Below, in pieces: positions 17,395 through 25,747 of a DNA stretch of 64,000 nt (position 1 is its first letter; each line of letters begins with the position of its first letter). The stretch is from a virus: the IMG/VR virus record IMGVR_UViG_3300033571_024374, positions 59,973 through 123,972 of that record; one strand, given 5' to 3'. The notes beneath the pieces were generated by a model. The model was not told the origin of the DNA. It did no database searches and saw nothing but the letters and a program-made list of their open reading frames with translations. The position numbers were made by a program, and so were the translations under genes.

Positions 17395-19184
17395 TTTTTA
17401 GATCCTATTATTTTATTATAAACGAAAGGAAATATCGTTGGATCTTCATTTATTAAGTAGTCTGAAAATATTTCAGATGCTTTATCTAAATCACTAGAAA
17501 TATAATAAGAACCTGGTTTATCTTTAAATTCAACAAACACTGTTTCTAATAATTTTACCTTTTTATCATCAGGAAATTTAGCAAAATTATAAACGATCGT
17601 TTTTATTGTGGTAATAACATCATCCTCATTAGTCGAAGATGTTAATATTTCGGAAATTTGAGGTATATTTTTACCTGATATTTTATTCTTTAACTTGTCT
17701 AAAACTGTTTTTGAGAAATTAGCAGTTTGTATAGTATTTTGAATCTGTGTAGGCTCAGATTTTTCTTCAGTAGTTTTATTAGTTTCTTCTTGATTTTTAA
17801 TATCTGATTCAATGTTTGTTATATCATCACTAGATACATCACTCGAATCTTTAAAAAACTTTATCAATTCTTGTATAATCGTTTCATCAGTCCATATAAG
17901 ATTAGATAATTTAGTCGCTAATGTTTCTAAACTCAAATCTGATTTTATTACTTTTTGATCATCTTTACTTTGAAACATCGTATCCGAAATATTGGATGAT
18001 TTCAAATAGTCAATCTTATTTACAAGTATGTCTTTTATGAAGTTATTAAGTACCTTTTTCCCACTTTCTTCATCCATGGATTCAAAGATATTTAAAACCA
18101 TTTTTTGCTTTATATTAGAAGAATCTTTTTTGGCTCTTTTTATAACTCCATTTAAAAATGCTTCTGTTGTAAAGTTACCTATATTTTCCACAAGATCACT
18201 ACTTAAAGTCTCTTCGGTTTTCTTGATTTCTTCTGGTGTTTCTTTTGGAATATCCTTTACTTCTGGAGTTATTGGCTCAGTTGCTGATACCTTTTGATCT
18301 TCTTCCTTTTTAACTTCTTCTTCAGCCTCAACTGAAGCATTAGCAATATCTTCGATTTGATCTTCACTCTTACTCTTCAATTCTGCGTTCCAAGAATCCC
18401 ATTGTGCTTTTCTGTCAACTGAAGGTTTTCCAAAAATAGCAACAGGACCTTCGATTGATTCTAATTTAAAATTGATTATTTCAGCATTTTCAAATTTATT
18501 ATTCTTGAATAATTTAAGTAGTGACTCATAAGGAATTTGAACAGCATTCGCTAAAGTAGTCAAGAATATAAAACCAGGTGTACTATTTTGTTGGTCATAA
18601 TCATATCCTGGATACTTCACTAGAAAATGTGTAACCTGAAAAATAGCATTGTCATAATTTATCTCTTCAGAATCTACATCTCCGCCTTTAATCCAAGACA
18701 TAAAATCTGAAAAAAATGATTCAGAAACATAACTATCATATACTCTCCTATTACCATATCTATCATAATAGTATTTAGATGAAGATCTTCTTCTTTTAGG
18801 ATACTTTTCATATCCAACTAAATAATCATGTAAACTATCGATATTAGGACTATATGACTTTGTGAATTTTGGATCCTTAGATTTAGTTGTAGGCATTAAT
18901 ACTACAAGATCACCTTTCCATGTATTCGAATTAACGCGAAACGTCTTCATTGTTTCATAGTTGATAGAATTAATAAAATTCTTTAGATACTTTTCAGTAA
19001 CTACAATAGACTCTGCCATTTTTTTAAGAGGGCATAAACCAGGTAGCATGTGTTTAGAATCGAATCCAAATTGAGGATTCATATCAAGAAAGTTTTGAAT
19101 TCTAGATACTACGTTATCTATTTCTTTTTTCTTTCTGTTTTTTAAAAAATCAAAAAATGATTCGCTAACATTCGAATATCTCAT
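17391..19184 (-). CDS. Duplicated-domain protein with two capsid-targeting-like motifs
   Basis: The 597-residue protein has an internal duplication. Copy 1 begins at residue 5 (NVSESFFDFLKNRKKKE) and continues with IQNFLDMNPQFGFDSKHMLPG, a Lys-Lys-Met-Ala-Glu helix and GDLVVLMPTT. Copy 2 begins near residue 155 (YVSESFFSDFMSWIKGGD) and repeats the plan with HFLVKYPGYDYDQQNSTPG and GPVAIFGKP. Each copy opens with V-S-E-S-FF. A Lys/Glu-rich linker and a helical C-terminal half follow, not recognised. The gene is coupled to the downstream peptidase by ATGA. Confidence 0.75.
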   Translation of the reverse strand: MRYSNVSESFFDFLKNRKKKEIDNVVSRIQNFLDMNPQFGFDSKHMLPGLCPLKKMAESIVVTEKYLKNFINSINYETMKTFRVNSNTWKGDLVVLMPTTKSKDPKFTKSYSPNIDSLHDYLVGYEKYPKRRRSSSKYYYDRYGNRRVYDSYVSESFFSDFMSWIKGGDVDSEEINYDNAIFQVTHFLVKYPGYDYDQQNSTPGFIFLTTLANAVQIPYESLLKLFKNNKFENAEIINFKLESIEGPVAIFGKPSVDRKAQWDSWNAELKSKSEDQIEDIANASVEAEEEVKKEEDQKVSATEPITPEVKDIPKETPEEIKKTEETLSSDLVENIGNFTTEAFLNGVIKRAKKDSSNIKQKMVLNIFESMDEESGKKVLNNFIKDILVNKIDYLKSSNISDTMFQSKDDQKVIKSDLSLETLATKLSNLIWTDETIIQELIKFFKDSSDVSSDDITNIESDIKNQEETNKTTEEKSEPTQIQNTIQTANFSKTVLDKLKNKISGKNIPQISEILTSSTNEDDVITTIKTIVYNFAKFPDDKKVKLLETVFVEFKDKPGSYYISSDLDKASEIFSDYLINEDPTIFPFVYNKIIGSKK

Positions 19185-19193
19185 AGTTTTAAA

Positions 19194-19658
19194 TTATATT
19201 TCTTCGTGGCTCAATACTGCAAATTTTGATTCACCAACTTCTTCAATTGGCATATTCTCTTCAGAACTAATGAATCTGATAGTTGCATCTTGTAATAAAT
19301 ATTTCCCAGCAGGAAATGAATTGTTGAGATTGTTTTTTGTTGTATATTTAATCAAAAGCTCAATCTCTTTAGCATTAGATTTACCAGCCAAATTAGCAAT
19401 CACAAGATTAATTTGAGCATATTCAATCGAAGGTCCGAATATACCTAAACCTGCTCCAGTAACTGGATTTGAAATGAAAGTCTGACTATCACCATAATCT
19501 CTATGTAAAGAAAGAATCTCAATCTTTACTTTATATGGTTTTAATACAACACTATTAATGTGTTTTTTGATAGATTCTAAATCTTCCTTTAAAGGTTCAC
19601 CCGCTACTGATTTAGCCTCATTGACCTTTTGTTCCTTGTATTCCTTAAAAATTCTCAT
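19194..19658 (-). CDS. Capsid-targeting-motif protein, 154 aa
   Basis: The protein begins MRIFKEYKEQKVNEAKSVAG, a close match to the motif, with V-N-E and a following Ala that suits prohead-protease cleavage. The rest is a compact alpha/beta domain (VKIEILSLHRDYGDSQTF, QINLVIANLAG) of no recognised family. It is the first gene of the large leftward run and has its own promoter 28 bases upstream. Confidence 0.75.
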   Translation of the reverse strand: MRIFKEYKEQKVNEAKSVAGEPLKEDLESIKKHINSVVLKPYKVKIEILSLHRDYGDSQTFISNPVTGAGLGIFGPSIEYAQINLVIANLAGKSNAKEIELLIKYTTKNNLNNSFPAGKYLLQDATIRFISSEENMPIEEVGESKFAVLSHEEI

Positions 19659-19685
19659 AGAAGTTTTACAATTTTTTTATAGTTC

Positions 19686-19693
19686 TATATATC
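19686..19693 (-). promoter_or_regulatory. Putative late promoter (GATATATA)
   Basis: GATATATA on the minus strand, 28 bases before the start at 19658, beside the terminator of the portal gene. Confidence 0.7.
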
Positions 19694-19698
19694 AAACT

Positions 19699-19723
19699 AA
19701 AACCCTATAAAATATAGGGTTTT
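19699..19723 (-). terminator. Rho-independent terminator of the portal transcript
   Basis: An 11-bp stem (aaaaccctata 19699-19709 with tatagggtttt 19713-19723) closes just after the portal stop, with a T-rich stretch leftward. Confidence 0.7.
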
Positions 19724-19728
19724 GAATT

Positions 19729-21357
19729 TTATACTGCAGGTTCTTCTGTTGCCGCACCCGTATCTACAGGTTCATCTCCTGGTTGATCTCCTGCCTTCTT
19801 TTCCTTTTCCTTAATCATCGATCTGTTTTCTTGCAATTCTTCACGAGTTAAGTTCAAGAATGCTTCCATTGCAAAATCCAAATCGAAATAAGAATCGTCT
19901 TTTGTTCTAGGAATATTGAGCAATTCATTGATTGCAGATATACGCTTTTGCATAACTTCAACCTTTCTTTGAACTTCAAAACTATTATCACGATTAAACT
20001 TTATACCTATACTTGATCTAAACAGGTGATCCCCTTCAAATTCAGGATATTTCATAATTAATTGTAAAACCAAAGGCTTTAACATAACTTCTTGGAATCC
20101 AGAACGAAGTCTATTGATAAAGTTACCAAATCTTACCTCATCTCTTTGAATACCATCTGCACCCAAACTCATTGATGCTCCACCATCTGCAAATCGACTT
20201 AATGGTATTTTAGATGCTCTTCTAAGTTTTAATTCAAAATATTTTAAGAAATCAGGGTTTGATAAATCAACACCTTGACCACCAATAACCTCAACATTTG
20301 GAGAGTTTCCATCTTTCGAAGGGAACATAAAGTGCTTGAAGAATGGGATAGAAGGTCTACCATTGATTGATAAAGTACCATCCGCATCGTTGAAAAATAT
20401 TTCTTCTTTATAATTATTTAGAATTTCAGATAGCTCTTGCTTTGCCTTTTGTGGAGAATTACTACCGATAGGGATGGTCATCTTCAAACGAAACTGAGCA
20501 TACATGATATGCCACATAACCTTTGAGTTCTCAATCAATCTCAAAAGATTTAAAGGACGTACAAGACGCTCAACGTAACTTACACGATCCATTTGTAAGT
20601 TTTGAGCATAAGCTATATAAATAACTGAAGAATCATAAATAATCCTTGAGGATTCATTTCCAATCTTTTGAATCCAAACTATGTATTCTTCCCCATCTTC
20701 ACCAACAATAGTTGATAATTCTAAAGTAGCTGGATCTAATTTATTCAAAGCGATAACATCTTCGCCATCTTCATCCGTTACAATTTCGAATGCTAAGAAT
20801 CCATCTATCAAATATTGTCTAAATAAATTCCAAGCTTTAGTATTATTGTTAAATCCGAATTTCACATAAAGCTTACGGAATTCTTCATGTATAACATCAA
20901 GAATTTCTTCTTTTTTATCTTCACTAAGAAATGATTCTAAGCCCTTTGTATCTGGATAGCAGAACCAGTTTTTATCATCATATACAATTGCTTCATCAGC
21001 AATCGTATCCAATATCTCTACAACTTCATCATTTAGTGAAAATGAACGCAAGAAATCTCTCTTACCTACATAATTTGAATCATAAATCGCAAGTGCCTTT
21101 AAACCTCCGATATCTTGCATAGCCATAGCAGCAAGTAATCTCTGATCCCATTGAGAAGAACCATAACCACCATAAACTGAATGTCCAAGTGCACCTGAGC
21201 CACCTGCGTTGGTTTCAGTTTCACCAGCACCTTGCCTTCTTTGAATGATCAAATCATCATAATACATACCGAAAGAAGATAACTTTCTTACATTGTCAGC
21301 TGGACCTGATGTAAAGTTATATGTTCTCATTCCATCTTTAGAAACAAAACCTGCCAT
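19729..21357 (-). CDS. 20: Portal vertex protein, gp20-like
   Basis: The 542-residue length matches the T4 gp20 family (about 520). Typical pieces are DTIADEAIVYDDKNWFCYP near the N-terminus, an RIIYDSSVIYIAYAQNLQMD wing region, RLIENSKVMWHIMYAQFRLK, and the stem/crown stretch with EVIGGQGVDLSNPDFLKYF followed by LRRASKIPLSRFADGG. This protein forms the twelve-fold ring at the head vertex through which DNA is packaged and to which the neck is joined. Its C-terminus is acidic and Pro/Thr-rich. It is followed by a hairpin terminator and preceded by two head genes in the same direction. Confidence 0.9.
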   Translation of the reverse strand: MAGFVSKDGMRTYNFTSGPADNVRKLSSFGMYYDDLIIQRRQGAGETETNAGGSGALGHSVYGGYGSSQWDQRLLAAMAMQDIGGLKALAIYDSNYVGKRDFLRSFSLNDEVVEILDTIADEAIVYDDKNWFCYPDTKGLESFLSEDKKEEILDVIHEEFRKLYVKFGFNNNTKAWNLFRQYLIDGFLAFEIVTDEDGEDVIALNKLDPATLELSTIVGEDGEEYIVWIQKIGNESSRIIYDSSVIYIAYAQNLQMDRVSYVERLVRPLNLLRLIENSKVMWHIMYAQFRLKMTIPIGSNSPQKAKQELSEILNNYKEEIFFNDADGTLSINGRPSIPFFKHFMFPSKDGNSPNVEVIGGQGVDLSNPDFLKYFELKLRRASKIPLSRFADGGASMSLGADGIQRDEVRFGNFINRLRSGFQEVMLKPLVLQLIMKYPEFEGDHLFRSSIGIKFNRDNSFEVQRKVEVMQKRISAINELLNIPRTKDDSYFDLDFAMEAFLNLTREELQENRSMIKEKEKKAGDQPGDEPVDTGAATEEPAV

Positions 21358-21375
21358 AATATTCTCTTATTATTA

Positions 21376-21987
21376 TCAATTTGATTGAATTTCGGAAACA
21401 CTTTTTCCAACTATACCGAATGGTATTAAGAGGGGTATCCATTTCCAATCTTCATAATCTATCGGTATAACGGATCCACTTCTTAGTTTTGACCAAATGA
21501 AAGCATCTGATTTTTTACTTACATTTAATCCCATACTACTTATATATCCTTTTAAAAAATCGGTCATTCCTTCTACAGAAAATTGTGATAAATCACCCTT
21601 TTCTATCCTTTTAGTATTCTCTTCGATATATCTTCCAAAAAAACTTATAGCACCATCAATAAATATAGCTCTTTGAGTCGAATTAAAATAATTCATATTA
21701 ATTCCAAATAGCATATTATCAACATTTTTATACTGAACAGTTTCAGTATGGAATACTATTGGGAATACATCAAAGTAACCTCTTTTAGGTAAATTTTTAT
21801 TGTCATTTATTGCCATATAAATCTTACCAGAAGGTATCATACTCGGTATCATGTAAATCTTATCCTTTATAGGATGTTTCTGCATTAAATACTTCTGCCT
21901 GAACCATTCTTGAAGTTCTTCTCCTAGTACTTTACTAGCTTCAGATAAACCGCCCTTTAATGTTTCTACTGCTTCTGCTTTAATCAT
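21376..21987 (-). CDS. Hypothetical protein downstream of gp4, 203 aa
   Basis: I do not recognise this protein. The start is set at the ATG at 21987, which overlaps the stop of the gp4-like gene as ATGA; a longer frame from 22047 would overlap it by over 60 bases. The protein is mixed, with aromatic strands (GKIYMAINDN, GYFDVFPIVF) and a C-terminal segment WKWIPLLIPFGIV. Between the head-completion gene and the portal gene, a neck or head-tail joining role is likely by position only. Confidence 0.7.
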   Translation of the reverse strand: MIKAEAVETLKGGLSEASKVLGEELQEWFRQKYLMQKHPIKDKIYMIPSMIPSGKIYMAINDNKNLPKRGYFDVFPIVFHTETVQYKNVDNMLFGINMNYFNSTQRAIFIDGAISFFGRYIEENTKRIEKGDLSQFSVEGMTDFLKGYISSMGLNVSKKSDAFIWSKLRSGSVIPIDYEDWKWIPLLIPFGIVGKSVSEIQSN

Positions 21988-22475
21988 TTGAATGGCCAGT
22001 TTTCTTCTGTTAATACAACATATTTCATGTCTCTGTCCATAGCCCATTTTATAGCAGCTATCTGTTTTGCTTTATTGACAGTATACATTTTCGTTAATTC
22101 AGCATGTCGCATTAGTTTCTTATCAGTTATTCGACCTTCTAAAACAGGTTCTCTCGATATTTGTGCACTTGGTTTTATTTCAACAATATATCTATGCCTT
22201 TTATTATCATTATCAATAACTTCAATGAAAAAATCTACATTATAAATATGTTCTTTGTGATCTATTGGACTGATGTATTTAATCTTCACTGGTTCAGAAC
22301 CCCATCTAATAATTTGAGGAGTTAAATCGCACAATATCATAAATTTACGTTCCCAGGAAGAACGAAATATAACTACCCTCGGATCACCTGCATATTTTTC
22401 AGGATTATTAACTTTGTAATAACCTTGAACAAATGGCCCACTGGAGTTAGGTTTTAATTTTTTTATGTCTTTCAT
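21984..22475 (-). CDS. 4: Head completion nuclease, gp4-like
   Basis: The 163-residue protein matches the T4 gp4/gp50 head-completion family. Key pieces are YAGDPRVVIFRSSWERKFM, IIRWGSEPVKIKYISPIDH, a strand with Asp (YNVDFFIEV) and the E-x-K element (YIVEIKPSAQ). Together Glu, Asp and E-x-K fit a PD-(D/E)xK-type nuclease fold. In T4 this protein is needed to finish filled heads before tails are joined. It begins the head block that runs through the unknown gene to the portal. Confidence 0.88.
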   Translation of the reverse strand: MKDIKKLKPNSSGPFVQGYYKVNNPEKYAGDPRVVIFRSSWERKFMILCDLTPQIIRWGSEPVKIKYISPIDHKEHIYNVDFFIEVIDNDNKRHRYIVEIKPSAQISREPVLEGRITDKKLMRHAELTKMYTVNKAKQIAAIKWAMDRDMKYVVLTEENWPFK

Positions 22476-22495
22476 GAACTAAATTATCTATTTAT

Positions 22496-22503
22496 GATAT
22501 ATA
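22496..22503 (+). promoter_or_regulatory. Putative late promoter (GATATATA)
   Basis: GATATATA on the plus strand, 34 bases before the ATG at 22537, in the divergent gap with the gp4-like gene. Confidence 0.6.
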
Positions 22504-22536
22504 TTCATATTTTATGTTACATTGCAATTAAACGAT

Positions 22537-22911
22537 ATGTCTGATAAAAAATTCCTAAAACAAGCTAATAATGTATTAAAAGAAATACAAAAAGAGCTGA
22601 TTAGCCCCGAAGAAGAAGAAGTCTTTAAGAAAGTAGCAGAAAGACTTAATGTTTCATATGAGACTGAAAAGGCAAACGAAGATAAGGAAAATAAAGAAAT
22701 AAAACCAATTAAAAGGAATATTCTTTTAGATCCTGATACTTTGGTATTTGCAAATCAAGCCTTATTACTAAGAGCTATACTTTCAAATGATATGGCTAGA
22801 AAAGAAAATCTTTCAGAATTTGTTAAGAATCTCATCAAAGAAGAGTGGAAAAGGCTTTTCGTTACATATGAAAATATGAGTAATGAGATAGAAAAAGAAA
22901 AAAACAAATAA
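22537..22911 (+). CDS. Hypothetical helical protein, 124 aa
   Basis: The longer frame would start at a TTG; I chose the ATG five codons later (MSDKKFLKQANNV). The protein is helical and highly charged, with no recognised domain. The middle (NILLDPDTLVFANQALLLRA) is the only hydrophobic part. It is the first of three plus-strand genes, each of them small. Confidence 0.65.
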   Translation: MSDKKFLKQANNVLKEIQKELISPEEEEVFKKVAERLNVSYETEKANEDKENKEIKPIKRNILLDPDTLVFANQALLLRAILSNDMARKENLSEFVKNLIKEEWKRLFVTYENMSNEIEKEKNK

Positions 22912-22928
22912 TTGAAGTAAATAAAACT

Positions 22929-22936
22929 GATATATA
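22929..22936 (+). promoter_or_regulatory. Putative late promoter (GATATATA)
   Basis: GATATATA on the plus strand, 26 bases before the start at 22962. Confidence 0.65.
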
Positions 22937-22961
22937 AAGTAAGCTTAAAATATAATATATT

Positions 22962-23153
22962 ATGAAAACTTTTACACAAACAACAAATCAAATCAGAAAA
23001 AAACTATTTGAAATGGATAATGAAGCAGCTAGAGAAACATCTGCTAGAAATTATCTCCAAAAGTTATATGAATTCGATATCAAGTCTATTACTGAATTGA
23101 ATGAAGATGAATTAAAAGATTTTATCAAAAGTTTAAGAGTTATAGAGGGCTAA
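22962..23153 (+). CDS. Small hypothetical protein, 63 aa
   Basis: A charged helical protein with no recognised family. The stop is one base from the next start (TAATATG), so translation is coupled to the following gene. Confidence 0.6.
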   Translation: MKTFTQTTNQIRKKLFEMDNEAARETSARNYLQKLYEFDIKSITELNEDELKDFIKSLRVIEG

Positions 23154-23154
23154 T

Positions 23155-23481
23155 ATGCTAAAAATACTTAGGTCTTTATTTAATAAGCCAAAGCCTAAGA
23201 AAATAATAGAAGTAATTGAGCCTGAAGAATCTCTGAAAAGAGAAACTCATTATTTTAATAGCTCAACTGAGAATGTATATTGTTCTATTATTGGTTATGA
23301 GAAATCTTCAGAAGGTCTAGGATTCCAAAGCATTAAAATAGCCTGGAGAAACCCAAGAAGAATAAAAGTTGGAGATTTATTAATAATACATTCAAAAGAT
23401 TTACAAAAAACTTTACGATTGACAAAAGTTTTAAATGAAAATGGGGATGTCAAATTAGGAATCGCAAGTATGCTTAAATAA
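23155..23481 (+). CDS. Hypothetical protein, 108 aa
   Basis: A basic N-terminus (MLKILRSLFNKPKPKK) precedes a beta-rich region (VYCSIIGYE, RIKVGDLLIIH, LRLTKVLNENGDVKLG) that may form a small barrel. No family is assigned. A GAGGG element lies seven bases before the start. The gene ends at a strong terminator. Confidence 0.65.
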   Translation: MLKILRSLFNKPKPKKIIEVIEPEESLKRETHYFNSSTENVYCSIIGYEKSSEGLGFQSIKIAWRNPRRIKVGDLLIIHSKDLQKTLRLTKVLNENGDVKLGIASMLK

Positions 23482-23508
23482 AAAGCCCATCTAAGATGGG
23501 CTTTTTTC
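23481..23508. terminator. Rho-independent terminator
   Basis: A stem of agcccatct and agatgggct around the junction, with a T-run on the right and an A-run on the left, can act for both the plus-strand genes and the minus-strand gene that ends at 23529. Confidence 0.85.
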
Positions 23509-23528
23509 ATATAATATTTTTCCTAGGT

Positions 23529-24275
23529 TTAAGCTATAGTCGCACCTAAGACATTTGTAATAATCCATGTTGTCCCAGTCCAACGGAATTGAGCAGATTG
23601 ATAATCAAATGGAGAATCACTGAATTGTATAGTTTCAGTCGACAATTGAGTCATATTTACATTATCAATAAATACTCCTGTAACTGTACCTGCCTTAACA
23701 ATAATCTCAAGCGTTTGACCAGTTGTATTACCAACTGGCAATTCTACTGAAATAATATCTTTAGTGGTACCATTCCAAGTTGTAAAATCCAAAAGAATTG
23801 AATGCACACCTGTAACTGCTAAAGTTGCTTGTGTACCATTTACGGTAGCATAAGATGCTGGATCAGCAGCCTCAATAAATGAATTTCCAAAGTCTTTATG
23901 AACAATCTCACCATCTAGCACCAACTTACCACTAATATCAAGTTTATTAGAAGCATTGGTTAACATTACATCTCCACCAGTTACGGTGATTCCTGTCGAT
24001 GCTGTAATAGAAGTAGAAGTCAAACCGCTAGTTCCATTTACAGAAAGATTACCACCAAATACTCCAGATGCTTCACAAGTGAGGAGCGTTGTAGCAATTG
24101 GATTAGATCCCCTTTCAACATAAGTAGATGTTACATTAAGGGCACCTGTAGAAGAATTTAAATAACTATCTAAAGCATCGATTGATGTCTTTACTGCTGT
24201 AAAGTTATTATTTATAATTATTCTTGAAGCCGAAAACGAGTTCGTAGCTAAAATTGTTTGTAATGTGATAGCCAT
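23529..24275 (-). CDS. Beta-rich virion structural protein, probably fibre-like
   Basis: The 248-residue protein is rich in Thr, Ser, Gly, Asn and Val in short strands (TSTSITASTGITVTGG, ISVELPVGNTTGQTLEIIV), with an opening helix (RIIINNNFTAVKTSID) common in phage fibre and decoration proteins. It ends with FRWTGTTWIITNVLG, a typical C-terminal beta tail. Its exact place (tail fibre, head decoration) cannot be told. The promoter lies 28 bases upstream. Confidence 0.65.
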   Translation of the reverse strand: MAITLQTILATNSFSASRIIINNNFTAVKTSIDALDSYLNSSTGALNVTSTYVERGSNPIATTLLTCEASGVFGGNLSVNGTSGLTSTSITASTGITVTGGDVMLTNASNKLDISGKLVLDGEIVHKDFGNSFIEAADPASYATVNGTQATLAVTGVHSILLDFTTWNGTTKDIISVELPVGNTTGQTLEIIVKAGTVTGVFIDNVNMTQLSTETIQFSDSPFDYQSAQFRWTGTTWIITNVLGATIA

Positions 24276-24302
24276 ATTTTTATTGGATTTTTATATTTAT
24301 AC

Positions 24303-24310
24303 TATATATC
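24303..24310 (-). promoter_or_regulatory. Putative late promoter (GATATATA)
   Basis: GATATATA on the minus strand, 28 bases before the start at 24275. Confidence 0.65.
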
Positions 24311-24332
24311 TATTCTGAAAATAAATTATTTT

Positions 24333-25049
24333 TTATTGTTGAGTAATGAAATAGCTATATCCTGAGTTTAGGTCTATATTTGAGCATTCTTCATAAAACC
24401 ACTCGATACTCATACTCGAAGAATTAATTGCTGCCCAACTTCTTTTTTCAACTAAAATACATTCATATGTATTATTTGTGATTATTTGAATAGGTAAAAA
24501 CTTGTATTGAACATAAGGATCACTCTCATTATAGATGAAAATCTCTTCGTTCAGTTTTATATTCATAGTTTCAGTAAATGTAAAATTATATGTAGATTCT
24601 TCATCAGTTCTAGTAATACTTACCTTACTATGCGGTTTTTTATCATCAGATGCCCTTTTATGAGAATCTTGATTTGTAGCAGTATCTTCAAGTAAACACT
24701 TTAAAAGAACAAGGTAAATAATAGCATCGTGGATCCTTTCTTCAATTGGTTCAGATGTAGTAGAAGGCATATTTGGATTTTTACCAATAGCATTCATAAT
24801 AGACATCGCCTGTTTTCCGAAATATACACCCCATTTTTGGAATGGAGTGAGACCTAATGCCTCTGCGTCCTGACTTTTGAAATTTGAAAGAGCGTCCGAA
24901 TCTGATGCGTAATCTTTAGCCTTACCGATTTGTAAGTTATAGCATGAATCAAAAAGTTCTTTAAATACCTCTGTCTTTCTTTCATGTGTCATGTCTGTAA
25001 TCTCGAAAAGTAAATAATTAAATGATAGTCTTAATTGAAATCTCGCCAT
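24333..25049 (-). CDS. DUF1599-like (nucleotide-modification-associated) domain protein
   Basis: The first half of this 238-residue protein has the pattern of the DUF1599/Nmad1 family: a helix ending in KAKDYASDSDALSNFKSQDA, then FQKWGVYFGKQAMSIMN and RIHDAIIYLVLLKCLLED. In other phages such proteins sit near modified-nucleotide genes, but no base-modification enzyme is visible nearby. The last 90 residues (YNFTFTETMNIKLNEE onward) are an added beta domain of unknown function. The start at 25049 overlaps the upstream stop by 19 bases; an ATG at 24992 is an alternative. Confidence 0.6.
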   Translation of the reverse strand: MARFQLRLSFNYLLFEITDMTHERKTEVFKELFDSCYNLQIGKAKDYASDSDALSNFKSQDAEALGLTPFQKWGVYFGKQAMSIMNAIGKNPNMPSTTSEPIEERIHDAIIYLVLLKCLLEDTATNQDSHKRASDDKKPHSKVSITRTDEESTYNFTFTETMNIKLNEEIFIYNESDPYVQYKFLPIQIITNNTYECILVEKRSWAAINSSSMSIEWFYEECSNIDLNSGYSYFITQQ

Positions 25050-25333
25050 TTTTTAGAGATGGCAAAGTTATTATGTTTTTTTATGTTTTTAACTGAATCT
25101 ATAATATAATTAACCAAAATTTCCATCATACCAATAAGAGCAGCTCTTTTAGGTTCATCTAAAAATGTAGCACTTATTGATTTTGTAAATACATTATTTC
25201 TATAATCAAATCCTGTATCCTTAATTTCATTTTTTCTGGACAACGCATAATCTTTAAAGGATGGTCTTAAATCACCATCAGTAGTTTTAATATACTTTTC
25301 CCAGAATTCGCCATTACTAATTTCGTCTTTCAT
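25031..25333 (-). CDS. Hypothetical protein, 100 aa
   Basis: No family is recognised. It contains WEKYIKTTDGDLRPSFKDYAL and a hydrophobic helix (AALIGMMEILVNYIIDSV). It overlaps the downstream DUF1599-like gene by 19 bases and has its own promoter overlapping the stop of the upstream gene. Confidence 0.65.
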   Translation of the reverse strand: MKDEISNGEFWEKYIKTTDGDLRPSFKDYALSRKNEIKDTGFDYRNNVFTKSISATFLDEPKRAALIGMMEILVNYIIDSVKNIKKHNNFAISKKWRDFN

Positions 25334-25355
25334 GAATACATGATTTAATTTAAAC

Positions 25356-25736
25356 TTATATATCAGAATCTACATCTTGATCATTTGATGTATCTTCAGA
25401 TTCAGCAGATTCATCCGTAATTTCTATTTCAATAGGAGGTATAGTTCCTATCACATTTTTACAAATAAATTCGTATAATTCTTGAGGTATTGTACCTTCA
25501 GCTAATGCCTTAGGTTGACCATTTTCATCAATATTGTCCGAACCTAAAAGTTTTTCAAGTTCTTCTCGATAATTTTCAGAGATTTGGAATAAAATAGTCC
25601 TCATAGCAGTTTGCTTGAGCATGAATTCAATTTGCTCTGGTAATATACCATCTTCAATATTAATTGATGCTAGTTGCTCATCATCTAATTGCATAATAAC
25701 ATTTGAAGGTAAATCTTTAGGTATTTCGTTTTCCAT
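25356..25736 (-). CDS. Acidic hypothetical protein, 126 aa
   Basis: The protein is helical in its centre (QIEFMLKQTAMRTILFQISEN) and ends in a strongly acidic tail (SAESEDTSNDQDVDSDI). No family is recognised. Position between baseplate-type genes suggests a virion or assembly protein. Confidence 0.65.
   Translation of the reverse strand: MENEIPKDLPSNVIMQLDDEQLASINIEDGILPEQIEFMLKQTAMRTILFQISENYREELEKLLGSDNIDENGQPKALAEGTIPQELYEFICKNVIGTIPPIEIEITDESAESEDTSNDQDVDSDI
25357..25364 (-). promoter_or_regulatory. Putative late promoter (GATATATA) overlapping a stop codon
   Basis: GATATATA on the minus strand, 24 bases before the start at 25333. It shares bases with the stop of the 25356-25736 gene. 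Confidence 0.6.
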
Positions 25737-25747
25737 ACTAATTATAA

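Noticed and set aside
5381-19658. Reading the whole run as a lysis cassette because of M15 and peptidoglycan-binding domains
   Set aside because: There is no holin or signal-anchor gene set, the domains lie in large multi-domain proteins with a shared non-secretory leader, and the block is headed by late promoters next to head genes. A lysis role for 16438 alone stays possible.
21541-21548. GATATATA on the minus strand inside the 203-residue gene
   Set aside because: It is internal to coding sequence with no start within 150 bases downstream, so I treat it as chance.
21988-22047. The longer N-terminus of the gene downstream of gp4
   Set aside because: It would overlap gp4 by 60 bases, while an ATGA overlap gives a clean start at 21987.
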